Assembly: GCF_000721075.1 (NCBI RefSeq)
Contig: NZ_JOEQ01000009.1
Location: forward strand, 124,001 to 188,000
Direction of reading: 5' to 3'
Source of the DNA: Streptosporangium amethystogenes
GTDB lineage: Bacteria; Actinomycetota; Actinomycetes; Streptosporangiales; Streptosporangiaceae
DNA: 64,000 nt
Each line of letters starts with the position of its first letter. The stretch's first letter is position 1. Position numbers and translations under genes: made by a program. Shown here in pieces: positions 1 to 8,374 of this stretch. Below the pieces are notes generated by a model. It was not told the origin of the DNA. It was given only the letters and a program-made list of their open reading frames with translations, and did not search any database.

Positions 1-705
1 CAGGTCCAGCAGCCGCCCGGCCGAGACATGCCGGTCCCTGCGTTCCACGCATACCTCGCAGCGGCCGATGTGGGCCGACAGCCGTCTGCGCAGGATCGTG
101 GTGAGGGGGCCCTCCCACGAGTCGACCATCGCCGACAGGTCGGGGCAGTGTGCCCGGCCGACCTTGGCGAGCACCACGGCGGCCGCCGCGTTCTCCAGGT
201 GGTCGCGGGCCCGGCAGAGCCTCGCCGCCACCTGCCTGGAGGTCAGCCCGAGCACCGCGCCGACCTCGCCGCCGCCGAGATCGTGACGGAGTGAAAGCTC
301 CAGCACCTCGCGTTCCTGGCCGCCCAGCTCCGCCATCGCCTCGTGGACCAGAGCTGCCAGCTCCCGCTCGCCCGGGTCGTCATGGACGTCGAGAGGCGCC
401 GCCGCCCCCCGTGGGCCGCCGAGCTCCGCGCCCGCGCACCGGACCCGTACGAGGGCGTACAGCCACGCGCGCAGACGGCCGGGGTCGCGCAGGCGGTCCA
501 CGTGGCCCTGGGCCGTGACCAGGGCGTCGTGTACGGCGCCCGCGGCGCTCTCGCGGTCGCCCAGCAGCGAGTGGGCATAGTCGTGGAGACGCTCGGCATA
601 GGAGTCGTAGAGGCTCGCGGGCGCCGTCGTGTCGGCGCGCCGCAGCGTCTCAACGAGTTGTTGATCGTCGGTTCGGCCGACGGTCGGCCATCCGGGCACG
701 GACAT
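1..705 (-). CDS. Sigma-70 family RNA polymerase sigma factor (3' end beyond window)
   Basis: The reading frame starts at ATG 705 behind a GGGGAGGA ribosome binding site and stays open for 235 codons to the left edge, so the C-terminus is missing. The N-terminal third resembles sigma region 2 (LYDSYAERLHDYAHSLLGD). Residues of about 110-160 form a region-4-like helix-turn-helix (QEREVLELSLRHDLGGGEV followed by LTSRQVAARLCRARDHLE). After it comes a short cysteine/histidine cluster (HIGRCEVC), as in sigma factors with a C-terminal extension or a fused zinc-finger domain. It should direct RNA polymerase to a small regulon that cannot be deduced here. The gene lies downstream of the VWA gene on the same strand, with a hairpin between them. 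Confidence 0.8.
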   Translation of the reverse strand, partial: MSVPGWPTVGRTDDQQLVETLRRADTTAPASLYDSYAERLHDYAHSLLGDRESAAGAVHDALVTAQGHVDRLRDPGRLRAWLYALVRVRCAGAELGGPRGAAAPLDVHDDPGERELAALVHEAMAELGGQEREVLELSLRHDLGGGEVGAVLGLTSRQVAARLCRARDHLENAAAAVVLAKVGRAHCPDLSAMVDSWEGPLTTILRRRLSAHIGRCEVCVERRDRHVSAGRLLDL

Positions 706-845
706 TCCTCCCCGCGGGACGGGCTCGTTCACGGGCTTCGTCGCTCGCCCGTTCCAGGCCCCACACGCGTAGGACGTCACCTCCCCGCAACCGGTTGACC
801 AGATGGGTCAATATCATGCCGACCTGGTATGACCTGGGGAAATTG

Positions 846-878
846 GTACGGCTGGTGCCAATGTGACACCAGCCGTAC
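846..878 (-). terminator. Hairpin between the VWA gene and the sigma-factor gene
   Basis: A perfect 12-bp inverted repeat (arms 846-857 and 867-878) with a 9-nt loop lies 11 bases past the VWA stop codon. No long T-run follows on the minus strand, only CAATTTCCCC. The loop-proximal bases also match a site at 40168-40184, so an operator role is an alternative. Confidence 0.6.
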
Positions 879-889
879 GCGACGGAGGA

Positions 890-2671
890 TCAGCAGTTGG
901 GAGCGCAGAGCCGGCGCTTCATGCCCTCAAGGAAGAACTTCCTGACCTCCAGGACGTCCTTGGCGATGTACGCGTCACCGCCGGTCGCCTTGGCCAGGGC
1001 GTCCATCTGGCGCTTGCCCTTGGGGGCGTCGGGGCCGAACGCGATGATCAGAATGCTGACCGGCTTCTCCGGGTTGAACTGCTCCTTCAGCCGCTTCAGG
1101 ATCTGCTGGTTGCTGATCCCTCCGTCCGGGTCGTCGTTGCCCGCCCCGTCGGTGAGGACCAGCACCGTGTTGATCTTGTCGCTCTGGTACTCGTCGGTCA
1201 TCTGCCGGTAGGCGGCGGCGAGGGTGTCGTTGAGCCCGGTGTCGCCGGTCGCCTTGGCCTGGGCCCCGATCAGCTTCTGGTTGATCACGTCCCTGCGCAG
1301 CACGCCGTTCATGTCCTCGGTGAGCGGGCCGACCGGGACCGTCTCACGGTAGTCGACCCCCTGGCCGTCGAGGTGCGTGGAGAACTCCCACAGCCCCATC
1401 TCGCTCTTGGCCGGGAAGAGCTTCATGCCCTCGACGGCGATCCTGCTGATCGCCTGCATCCGGGTCAGGCCGGTGCCCGGCACCGGCAGGGCCATGGTTC
1501 CCGAGACGTCCAGCAGGGTGACGAGCCTGGTGCCGAGCTTGATCCGTGACCAGGTCTGTGACATCTTCGCGACGGTCTTGGCATCGGGCGGCTCGATCGC
1601 CTGCGGTGCCTTGGCCTGGAAGCCCGCGGAGCCGGAGATCGCCTTTCCGCCCTTGCCGTCCGGGGTGCGGAAGCCCTGATCCTGCAGGGTCTTCCTGGAG
1701 GACTCGCTGCCGAGCTCCTTCTGGAACGCCTCGGCGGCCTTGCGCACGGCGGCGTCCTTGGCGGTGATCACCACCGGGTAGTCGAGGTTGATGGTCCCCT
1801 CGGCCGGATAGAGCGGCACGGCGGGAACCTCGGGCTTCTTGACCTTGTTGAACGCCCAGACACCCTGCTCCGAGGCGATGCCCAGCGGGGCCTTGCTGCC
1901 CTTGACCCCGAGGCTGGACAGCAGCGCGTCCTGGTCGCGCACCGTCGAGGTCGATCCCGACAGGTTCTTGAGCGCGCCGACCAGTTGCTCCTCACCCGCG
2001 CCCGAGGCCGTGGCCACCCCGGCGGCGGCCAGCAGCGCGCCGAGTCCGGCGGCATTGAGCGAGGGGTCCAGCACCAGCACGCGCACCTTGCGGCCGGGGC
2101 CGTCGACGTTGGCCACGTTGGCGGCGTTGATCATGCCGCCCCAACTGGCCTCGCCGAAGCTCTTCTTCAGGTTCGGTATCACCGAGCCCGAGGCCACCAT
2201 GACGATGGGGGAGTGCGCGATGGACGCGCCTGCCTCCGGCATGTCCTGGTTCCTCGCCCGCAGGTTCACCACCCACAGTCCCGAGTCCGGGATCCACAGA
2301 TCCATCGGGGCGGCCTTGCCGCCGGCCCCGCCCAGGGAGGAGGCCACGGCCGCCGAGGCGCCCTTGGTCACCGCGACGGTGGTGCACCTGCCCTCGACCT
2401 CGTGGGCCGCCTTGTTGAAGCGCTCGGCGATCTGGGACAGGGCGGGCTGGATGTCCGGCGAGGCAGTGATCCGCAACGGCAGGGTGTCACCCGCGCACCC
2501 GCGGTCGCGGTTGATGACCACGAACGCGGCCACACCGAGCAGCACCGCGAGGGCGACGGAACCGGCCAGCGGGACCAGCACCTTGCCGCGTCCCCCACGC
2601 CTCCGCCTGGGCTTCGCCTCCTTGTAGGAGGGGTAGCCGTCCTCGAGTTCATCCGTACGGTGACGTCCCAC
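890..2671 (-). CDS. Membrane-anchored substrate-binding/VWA domain protein
   Basis: 593 residues from GTG 2671, with GAGGG just upstream. Residues 1-30 are basic and cytoplasmic and 31-53 form one membrane span. About 62-350 resemble a type 2 periplasmic solute-binding fold, and 381-590 are a von Willebrand A domain. Its MIDAS metal site shows DVSGTM (Asp388, Ser390) and a later LTDGAGND loop. The layout predicts an extracytoplasmic protein tethered by its N-terminus that binds a ligand or protein partner in a metal-dependent way. No transporter permease or ATPase is adjacent, so a classical ABC role is unlikely. The partner is unknown. Domain assignment is confident, function is not. Confidence 0.8.
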   Translation of the reverse strand: MGRHRTDELEDGYPSYKEAKPRRRRGGRGKVLVPLAGSVALAVLLGVAAFVVINRDRGCAGDTLPLRITASPDIQPALSQIAERFNKAAHEVEGRCTTVAVTKGASAAVASSLGGAGGKAAPMDLWIPDSGLWVVNLRARNQDMPEAGASIAHSPIVMVASGSVIPNLKKSFGEASWGGMINAANVANVDGPGRKVRVLVLDPSLNAAGLGALLAAAGVATASGAGEEQLVGALKNLSGSTSTVRDQDALLSSLGVKGSKAPLGIASEQGVWAFNKVKKPEVPAVPLYPAEGTINLDYPVVITAKDAAVRKAAEAFQKELGSESSRKTLQDQGFRTPDGKGGKAISGSAGFQAKAPQAIEPPDAKTVAKMSQTWSRIKLGTRLVTLLDVSGTMALPVPGTGLTRMQAISRIAVEGMKLFPAKSEMGLWEFSTHLDGQGVDYRETVPVGPLTEDMNGVLRRDVINQKLIGAQAKATGDTGLNDTLAAAYRQMTDEYQSDKINTVLVLTDGAGNDDPDGGISNQQILKRLKEQFNPEKPVSILIIAFGPDAPKGKRQMDALAKATGGDAYIAKDVLEVRKFFLEGMKRRLCAPNC

Positions 2672-2882
2672 GTTTCCCTCTTCGATGTCGATGTCAGGAA
2701 GCTAGCGGGTCACCCTATCGGGAGGTTGTCCGCAATATTCACGGAACTGTACTTGGAACGGTTACTGTGGCAAAACACCCCTTTTAGTGCTGTTATCACT
2801 ATATGTGTTTACAGTGACACGCTGTGTTCCGGTGGGTCGGCTGGTGATCGCCGATGTCGGTGCGTGTGGTCGGTGCGTGTGG

Positions 2883-3509
2883 TCAGTGCCGGCAGGAGTG
2901 CCCGTGCCACGCCCTGTGCCCCTCCCGTGCCGCCACCGCCGCCAGCAGCACCGCCATGGCGGGATCCATCCACCACCACCCGGCGGTGTTCAGTGCCAGC
3001 CCGGCCAGCACCCCCGTGGCGAGCAGTGCGCACATCAGGTTCTGTGTCCCCTCGCCGGCGGTCGCCGCCGAGCGCAGCCGGATGGCCAGCCGCCGCTTGG
3101 CCACCCCCAGAAACGGCATGCCGATCGCGCTGGTCGCCGTCACAGCGATTCCGAGCAGGCTCGGCAGAGGCCGGTGGCCCGCGTCCAGGTCGTGCGCCAC
3201 ATGCAGCACCAGGTAGGGAGCCAGTAGCCAGAAGCTGACCGCCACCGCTTTGCGCGCCCGCTCCTCGGCGTGCGGGGAACCGGTCCTCGAACCGGTGAAC
3301 CGCCAGACCACGATCAGGCTGGCCGCCGCCTCCACCAGGGCCGACGTGCCCCAGCCGATGAGGGCGACGGAGTGCGCTCCCAGCCCTGCGGCGATGCCGA
3401 GCACGCTCTCCGCGCCCAGCCAGAGGAGGGTGACCGCGGAGAGCAGGCGGGCCCTGCGGGCGTCGCGCAGCCACTCGACGCTGGGCGCCGGCACAGTCTG
3501 GTCGGTCAC
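2883..3509 (-). CDS. CDF-like cation transporter, six membrane spans
   Basis: 208 residues with six predicted helices. The start is GTG 3509 because GGAGG lies 5 bases before it; a TTG at 3533 would swallow that site. The last helix and tail (WWMDPAMAVLLAA, then REGHRAWHG and a final CRH) match short six-helix members of the cation diffusion facilitator family. In helix 2 such proteins usually carry a metal-binding Asp after a Gly-rich turn; here the segment reads IGWGTSALVE and the Asp is absent. It could therefore be a degenerate transporter. A 211-base gap with no gene separates it from the VWA gene downstream. Confidence 0.65.
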   Translation of the reverse strand: MTDQTVPAPSVEWLRDARRARLLSAVTLLWLGAESVLGIAAGLGAHSVALIGWGTSALVEAAASLIVVWRFTGSRTGSPHAEERARKAVAVSFWLLAPYLVLHVAHDLDAGHRPLPSLLGIAVTATSAIGMPFLGVAKRRLAIRLRSAATAGEGTQNLMCALLATGVLAGLALNTAGWWWMDPAMAVLLAAVAAREGHRAWHGHSCRH

Positions 3510-3711
3510 GACAACCTCCGGATCCCCGATCAACGGCGTTCGGTAATCTAGCCGTCACAGAGTGTCCGCATGTTGGGAAGTGGCAAGGCTCCCCATCGCG
3601 CCGACTCCTCCGCGCCCCCTCGGCCAAGCCCCGGCCGCACGGAGGCGTGCCCGCGCGCTGTGTTCGTGTCACAAGATGGATCTGCCCCAGTGGATCGTCG
3701 GAGGGAAACCC

Positions 3712-4485
3712 GTGCCGTTCACGCCAAGTCATGTGGCCGCCGTGCTGCCGCTGATCTCCTCGGAGCGGATGCGCCGCCTGCTCGATCCCTGGGCGCTCGC
3801 CCTGGGGGCCATGGTGCCCGATCTGCCGATCTTCTTCCCGTTCCTGCCCGACTACATGATCTGGCACTCCTACAAGGGCGTCCTCACAATCGACCCGCTC
3901 GCCGTGGTCGTGCTGCTGGCGGTCTTCCACCTGGTGCTCCGCGACCCGTTGACCGCGCTCCTGCCCCCCGGCCTCGCCGGGCGCGCCGCGGCCCTGACCC
4001 CCGGCATGTACGGGGTGCGGCGGTTGCCCGCCGTGATCGCCGGAGGCGCGGTGGGCGCCCTCACCCACAAGCTCTGGGACTCCTTCACCCACTCCTACAG
4101 CTCCACCATGTGGGGCTGGAGCTGGCTGGACACCCGCGTGGCGGACGTGCTTCCGCTGTTCCGCCTGCTGCAGTACACCTCCACGGTGGTCGGCCTGACG
4201 GTCGTGCTCTGGTGGGCCTGGCGCGGCCTGTCCAGGATGGAGCCCCGGCCGGTGCCCGAGCGGCTGATCATCCCGGCCCGCGGGCGGCTGGCCGTGTTCC
4301 TGGCCACCGCCCTGTCCATCCTGCTGGGCGCGATCGCCTGGCCCATCGCCTTCCCGCCACGTGGCATGGCGGAACTCGTGACGAGGCTGGGCGCGGGAGT
4401 GGTCGTCGGCTGCTCCGCCATGCTCCTCGTCCACGCGCTGATATGGCAGCTCAGGCGGGTCATGGCAGTATTCGAGGGTGCCTGA
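3712..4485 (+). CDS. DUF4184 family membrane protein
   Basis: 257 residues from GTG 3712, preceded by GGAGG at 3700-3704. The N-terminus VPFTPSHVAAVLPL is the signature opening of DUF4184 proteins. An open frame exists further upstream, but the family N-terminus and the ribosome binding site decide the start. Several hydrophobic segments and conserved charged motifs (GAMVPDLP; HKLWDSFTHSYSS) suggest an integral membrane protein of unknown function, possibly a hydrolase-like fold related to metal-dependent membrane hydrolases. It overlaps the next gene by 8 bases, so the two are probably cotranscribed. Confidence 0.75.
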   Translation: MPFTPSHVAAVLPLISSERMRRLLDPWALALGAMVPDLPIFFPFLPDYMIWHSYKGVLTIDPLAVVVLLAVFHLVLRDPLTALLPPGLAGRAAALTPGMYGVRRLPAVIAGGAVGALTHKLWDSFTHSYSSTMWGWSWLDTRVADVLPLFRLLQYTSTVVGLTVVLWWAWRGLSRMEPRPVPERLIIPARGRLAVFLATALSILLGAIAWPIAFPPRGMAELVTRLGAGVVVGCSAMLLVHALIWQLRRVMAVFEGA

Positions 4486-5353
4486 AGCCATCGACCCCCA
4501 CCTGGCCGACCAGTTGGCCGACTACGCCAATCTGCGTGACGTCGAACTGCGCAAGAGCCTGGAGGCCGAGCACGGCCTCTTCATAGCCGAGGGGGAGAAG
4601 GTCATCCGCCGCGCCGTCGCGGCGGGCTACCCCGTACGTTCCGTGCTGCTCACCCCCCGCTGGGCCGAGCCCCTCGCGGACCTCCTCGACACCCTCGAAG
4701 GCCGGGTCCACATCGTGGACGACGCCGTCGTGGAGGGTGTCACCGGCTTCCAGGTCCACCGGGGCGCCCTCGCCGCGATGGAACGTCTCCCACTGCCCTC
4801 CGTCGAGGAGATCCTGTCCGGCCGGGCCACCGGTCGTGATCTCGGACGGGTGGGTGCGGAGACCCCGGGTCCCGAGGGGGCCGGGCCCCGGCGCGTCCTG
4901 GTCCTGGAGGACCTCGTCGACCACGGCAACGTCGGCGCCATCTTCCGCTGCGCCGCCGCGCTGGGAGTCGAGGCGGTCGTCCTCTCGCCGCGCTGCGCCG
5001 ACCCGCTGTACAGAAGATCGGTGAAGGTCTCCATGGGCGCGGTCTTCGCGATCCCGTACGCGCGGATGACCGACTGGTACGCGGGCCTGGCCGGGCTGCG
5101 CGAGGTGGGCTTCCAGACGCTGGCCCTCACCCCCGACCAGTCCGCCACGCCTCTGGACAAGGTCGCCATGGCCGATCGGGTGGCGCTGCTGCTCGGTTCG
5201 GAAGGGGACGGGCTCTCCTCCCGCTGGTTGCGTGAGGCCGACGAGCCGGTCTGCATCCCGATGAGCCCGACGGCCATGGGTCTCGGCGTCGACTCCCTCA
5301 ACGTGGTCGCCGCCGCCGCCATCGCCTGCCACGGCCTGATGCGCGCGGGCTGA
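4478..5353 (+). CDS. TrmH/SpoU-type RNA 2'-O-methyltransferase
   Basis: 291 residues from GTG 4478. The N-terminal 100 residues resemble the substrate-binding domain of SpoU rRNA methyltransferases (EHGLFIAEGEKVIRRAV). The C-terminal SPOUT knot carries the three usual motifs: motif 1 around EDLVDHGNVGAIFRCAAALG (Asn and Arg that act in the 2'-OH transfer), motif 2 LLLGSEGDGLS, and motif 3 IPMSPTAMGLGVDSLNVVAA. It should use S-adenosylmethionine to methylate a ribose in rRNA or tRNA; the exact nucleotide cannot be read from sequence. It overlaps the DUF4184 gene and converges with the Rid gene 3 bases away. Confidence 0.88.
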   Translation: MPEAIDPHLADQLADYANLRDVELRKSLEAEHGLFIAEGEKVIRRAVAAGYPVRSVLLTPRWAEPLADLLDTLEGRVHIVDDAVVEGVTGFQVHRGALAAMERLPLPSVEEILSGRATGRDLGRVGAETPGPEGAGPRRVLVLEDLVDHGNVGAIFRCAAALGVEAVVLSPRCADPLYRRSVKVSMGAVFAIPYARMTDWYAGLAGLREVGFQTLALTPDQSATPLDKVAMADRVALLLGSEGDGLSSRWLREADEPVCIPMSPTAMGLGVDSLNVVAAAAIACHGLMRAG

Positions 5354-5356
5354 GCT

Positions 5357-5845
5357 CTACCGGCCCGGCTCCATGGGGCGTGAGGTCTCGAGTGACCCGG
5401 CGGGGGGCCTCTCACGCCTTTCATCGTGTACGGCGTCGTCCGCCTCAACGGCGGCCGGTGCCGCGGGGCGGCGCGCGTCCACCTCGATCTCGATCTTCAT
5501 GCGGGGGTCGGCGAGGCCGCACACGAGCATCGTCGCCGCGGGACGGACCCCGCCGAAGCGGTCGCGCAGGGTCGGCCAGCAGGGCTCGAAGTCCTCGCGG
5601 TCGGGCAGCAGGTAGCGCACCCGGACGACGTCGGCGAACGAGCAGCCCGCCTCGCTCAGTGCCGCCTCGATGTTGCGCAGGCACTGCCCGGCCTGCTCGA
5701 CCACGTCGTCGGAGATCGTCATGGTCGCGTAGTCGAAGCCGGTCGTTCCGGACACGTGCACCCGGTCGCCGTCGACCACCGCCCGCGCGTACCCGATCTG
5801 CTCCTCGAAGGTCGAACCGCTCAGGATCGCGAACCGTTCTGTCAT
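5357..5845 (-). CDS. Rid (YjgF/YER057c/UK114) family protein
   Basis: 162 residues if started at ATG 5845 (TERFAILSG), where family homology begins; a TTG at 5863 would add six residues, and neither has a clear ribosome binding site. The chorismate-mutase-like fold is evident from RVHVSGTTGFDY, LRNIEAALSEAGCSFADVVRVR and IEIEVDARRP. In RidA enamine/imine deaminases the key arginine sits in a PAR motif; here the segment is RPAATM, so that arginine is replaced. This places the protein among Rid subfamilies lacking the deaminase residue, and its activity may differ. The C-terminal 30 residues are a charged, probably disordered extension. Confidence 0.8.
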   Translation of the reverse strand: MTERFAILSGSTFEEQIGYARAVVDGDRVHVSGTTGFDYATMTISDDVVEQAGQCLRNIEAALSEAGCSFADVVRVRYLLPDREDFEPCWPTLRDRFGGVRPAATMLVCGLADPRMKIEIEVDARRPAAPAAVEADDAVHDERRERPPAGSLETSRPMEPGR

Positions 5846-5977
5846 GCGGCAAACCGTAGGCAACCGGGGTTGGTACGTCCAATCCTTCGTGTCCTCGCGG
5901 TGCGCGCGGTGAAGCGGCCGGGTTCGGAACGGACGGAGGCTAACAGAACTCCCTCTCGGGGCTCCGACCTCGCCTGA

Positions 5978-6925
5978 TCACAGCTCGGACGGCGTCTGCT
6001 CGCTCGCCCAGTCCAGGAGCCGCGTCGCGGTCTGGAAGCGCCGGTCGGCACTGGACTCGCCGAGGATGACGCCGACGAGGCGGTGGCCGTCGCGGTCGGC
6101 GGCGAACGACAGGCAGTATCCGGCGGCGCTGGTGTAGCCGGTCTTGAGGCCCAGGACCCCGGGCGCCTTGCCGAGCAGCTTGTTGGAGTTGGTCCAGGAG
6201 TGCGCCCGATGGACCTTGGACCTGGCCACCACGTGGCGCCTGCTGGAGGCGATGGTCCGCAGCACCGGGTCGCGCAGCGCGATCTCGGCCAGCTTCGCCT
6301 GGTCCAGGGCCGTGGAATGGCCGGGGGCCGGTTTCGGCAGGCCGTCGGCGCTGGCGTAGGAGGTGTCGACCAGGCCCATGGAGCGGGCGGTGGCGTTCAT
6401 CTTCGCCACGAACCTCGCGTTGCCCGGCCCGTAGACGCGGGCCAGGGCGTGGGAGGCGTCCGCGGCCGAGGGGAGCATGACCGCGTAGAGCAGGTCCCTG
6501 ACGGTCAACCGCTCCCCGGCGCGCAGGGAGGCGTGGGTCGCGCCGTTCGAGGCCGCGTGCCGCACGTCCGCCGCCTGGATCGTGACGGTGTCGTCCAGCC
6601 TCGCCTCCCTGAGCACGACGTACGCCGTCATGACCTTGGTCAGGCTGGCCACCGGCATCCGCTTGCCGGCCTGCTTGCTCAGGTGGACCGCTCCGGTGCC
6701 CGTGTCGTACAGGTACGCGGCCCGTCCCGGCGCCGAGGGCACGGAGACACGCCCTTGCCCGGCGGGCGCGCTGCTGAGAACCGGTGCGGCCGTCTCGGTG
6801 ATCAGGGCGGATGCCGGGGGCCCGATGGCCAGGGCCGGCGTCGGCGACGCGGTGATCAGGGTGGCCGTGGCGACCAGCGCCGCGCGGGTGATGAGGCGGA
6901 TTCCCCCGTGATGCATGCGAGCCAT
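5978..6925 (-). CDS. Secreted D-alanyl-D-alanine carboxypeptidase (peptidase S11)
   Basis: 315 residues from ATG 6925. A basic start followed by LITRAALVATATLITASPTPALA forms a signal peptide. The penicillin-binding fold shows the SxxK nucleophile motif as SLTK (within MPVASLTKVMTAYVV) and the KTG motif as GLKTGYTSAAG. The second motif, normally SxN or SxC, reads PSAADAS, so the polar third residue is missing. It is expected to trim the terminal D-Ala from peptidoglycan stem peptides outside the membrane. The frame continues upstream to 7063 without signal-peptide character, so the shorter start is preferred. There is no operon partner. Confidence 0.85.
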   Translation of the reverse strand: MARMHHGGIRLITRAALVATATLITASPTPALAIGPPASALITETAAPVLSSAPAGQGRVSVPSAPGRAAYLYDTGTGAVHLSKQAGKRMPVASLTKVMTAYVVLREARLDDTVTIQAADVRHAASNGATHASLRAGERLTVRDLLYAVMLPSAADASHALARVYGPGNARFVAKMNATARSMGLVDTSYASADGLPKPAPGHSTALDQAKLAEIALRDPVLRTIASSRRHVVARSKVHRAHSWTNSNKLLGKAPGVLGLKTGYTSAAGYCLSFAADRDGHRLVGVILGESSADRRFQTATRLLDWASEQTPSEL

Positions 6926-7121
6926 GCTGGCAGAGGTCGCCGTCGATATGCGGAAGTTGGCTGTTTGGCTATGGAAAAGTTGACATTGGCGTCGGGTGGG
7001 CGAAACCGGGCGGGGCGGCTCTCGGGTGCCGGCGCGTCGAACGGCCCGGAGGTGGTGAACCACTGGTCGTTTCGTCGCGCCTCGCTGCCCGGCGGACGGA
7101 GGCCCCGGAGCGGACGGGGAA

Positions 7122-7673
7122 TCAGGGAGCGGCGGCCGGGCTGTCCGCCTCGCTGCGGGCGACTCGGCGCCGGCGCCGGCGGACGAACCAGGCGATCACC
7201 GCGACCGCCGCCACCGCCACCAGGCCCGCCAGCAGCGGCGACCGCACGGCCAGCTCCAGCCAGCCCCAGATCACCGAGTACAGGCCGAAGGACGTCACCG
7301 GTACCCAGGTCAGGCAGCCGAGCGCGCTGGCCACGACGTACCAGGGATAGGAGATCCGCAGCACCCCGGCCACCCAGGGCAGCGTGTGGCGCAGCCCCGG
7401 CACCCAGAAGCAGGCGTAGACGGCGAGCGCGCCCCATTTCCCGACGACCTTCTCGACCCGCAGGATGTTCTCCTGGCCGATCTTGACGCCCAGCCGGGAG
7501 GCGTAGAGCCTGGAGCCCAGGACGTGGCCGACCCAGTAGTAGACCTGGAACGCGCCGAACAGGGCCACGCCGCCGACGATCACCCAGAGCCACAGGGGCA
7601 TGCCCAGGAAGGCCGCGGAAGCCGGGTCAGGGATACCCGCCGCAACAGATCGCACTCTGAACATCACCGCCAT
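7122..7673 (-). CDS. DedA/VTT-domain membrane protein
   Basis: 183 residues from ATG 7673, with GGCGGAA about 6 bases upstream. The core FWVPGLRHTLPWVAGV matches the arginine-containing [F/Y]xRxxPGxR-like loop of the VTT (SNARE-associated) domain of DedA proteins, flanked by hydrophobic helices. The tail is a membrane span followed by a run of arginines. Family members move lipids across the membrane or support proton-motive-force and envelope homeostasis; the precise substrate here is unknown. The candidate iron box at 7700-7718 lies 27 bases before its start codon, so iron repression is possible. Confidence 0.7.
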   Translation of the reverse strand: MAVMFRVRSVAAGIPDPASAAFLGMPLWLWVIVGGVALFGAFQVYYWVGHVLGSRLYASRLGVKIGQENILRVEKVVGKWGALAVYACFWVPGLRHTLPWVAGVLRISYPWYVVASALGCLTWVPVTSFGLYSVIWGWLELAVRSPLLAGLVAVAAVAVIAWFVRRRRRRVARSEADSPAAAP

Positions 7674-7699
7674 GATAGTTCCGCCTGCTTGACTTGATA

Positions 7700-7718
7700 T
7701 TAGGGCAGGCTTACCTCA
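7700..7718. promoter_or_regulatory. Candidate IdeR/DmdR-type iron box
   Basis: TTAGGGCAGGCTTACCTCA matches the actinobacterial iron-repressor consensus TTAGGTTAGGCTAACCTAA at 15 of 19 positions (consensus from memory) and keeps the AGGnnAGnCTnnCCT dyad. It sits between two divergent genes, closest to the DedA-like gene. Confidence 0.5.
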
Positions 7719-7822
7719 TCCGTTATGGCGGAGCCCCTCAGGCACACGGACTGCAAGCGGACGTCAACTCCAGAGCAACCACCCTGGCATACACCTGGGG
7801 GTAACGGAGGAGGGTGTCTGTG

Positions 7823-8368
7823 ATGGGTTCACGTGGCAGTGTGGCGCCGGTGGTGGCGAGTGGAACCGCGAGTGTCGCCAAGCTGCTCGTCGCCACCCTC
7901 GCCTTTACCGGAGCCTACCTAGGGGTGGAGACCGCGTACGGCACCGGTGCCCGGACCCCGGCCGGTACGGCGAGCACGGCCGGTACGGCGACGGGGGCAC
8001 CGGTGCGGACCGTGGTGCTCTCCGCGCAGTCGATGCCGGCCACCACGGAGCAGGCTCCGGTGGCCGGTGAGGTCACCGTCAGCGAGATCGACGCGCTCGG
8101 CCCCTGTGACAGGCCCTACCGGGTCCAGAGCGTGGTCGGTGACGACGACCCCCGGGCCACCGTCTCCTACGGCTGGCGTCTGGAGCGCTGGAGCTCGAAG
8201 ACCCACCGCTGGCACGCCTACCTGGGCACCGGCTCCGGCTTCACCGGCGAGGCCCAGATCGTCGAGTGGCAGCCCAGGATCGTCAACAACCCCGGCTGGT
8301 ATCGCGTCGTGCTCTCGGTCCCCGGCGACGCCCCGCTGCGCAGCGAGAAGTTCATGGTCGCCTGCTGA
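7823..8368 (+). CDS. Secreted protein of unknown function
   Basis: 181 residues from ATG 7823, with GGAGGAGGG at 7806-7814 giving 8-base spacing; the GTGs at 7814 and 7820 fit less well. A hydrophobic segment (LLVATLAFTGAYLGV) acts as signal peptide or anchor and is followed by a Thr/Ala/Gly-rich linker of about 35 residues. The C-terminal 110 residues contain many Trp and Tyr residues (YGWRLERWSSKTHRWHAYLG) and two cysteines, one being the final residue, suggesting an extracellular beta-sandwich with a disulfide. I do not recognise a family. It converges on the AfsR-like gene with 6 bases between stops. Confidence 0.6.
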   Translation: MGSRGSVAPVVASGTASVAKLLVATLAFTGAYLGVETAYGTGARTPAGTASTAGTATGAPVRTVVLSAQSMPATTEQAPVAGEVTVSEIDALGPCDRPYRVQSVVGDDDPRATVSYGWRLERWSSKTHRWHAYLGTGSGFTGEAQIVEWQPRIVNNPGWYRVVLSVPGDAPLRSEKFMVAC

Positions 8369-8374
8369 GGTCCG

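Noticed and set aside
2812..2826. ACAG-N7-CTGT dyad in the VWA upstream region
   Set aside because: Only 4-base arms; expected by chance.
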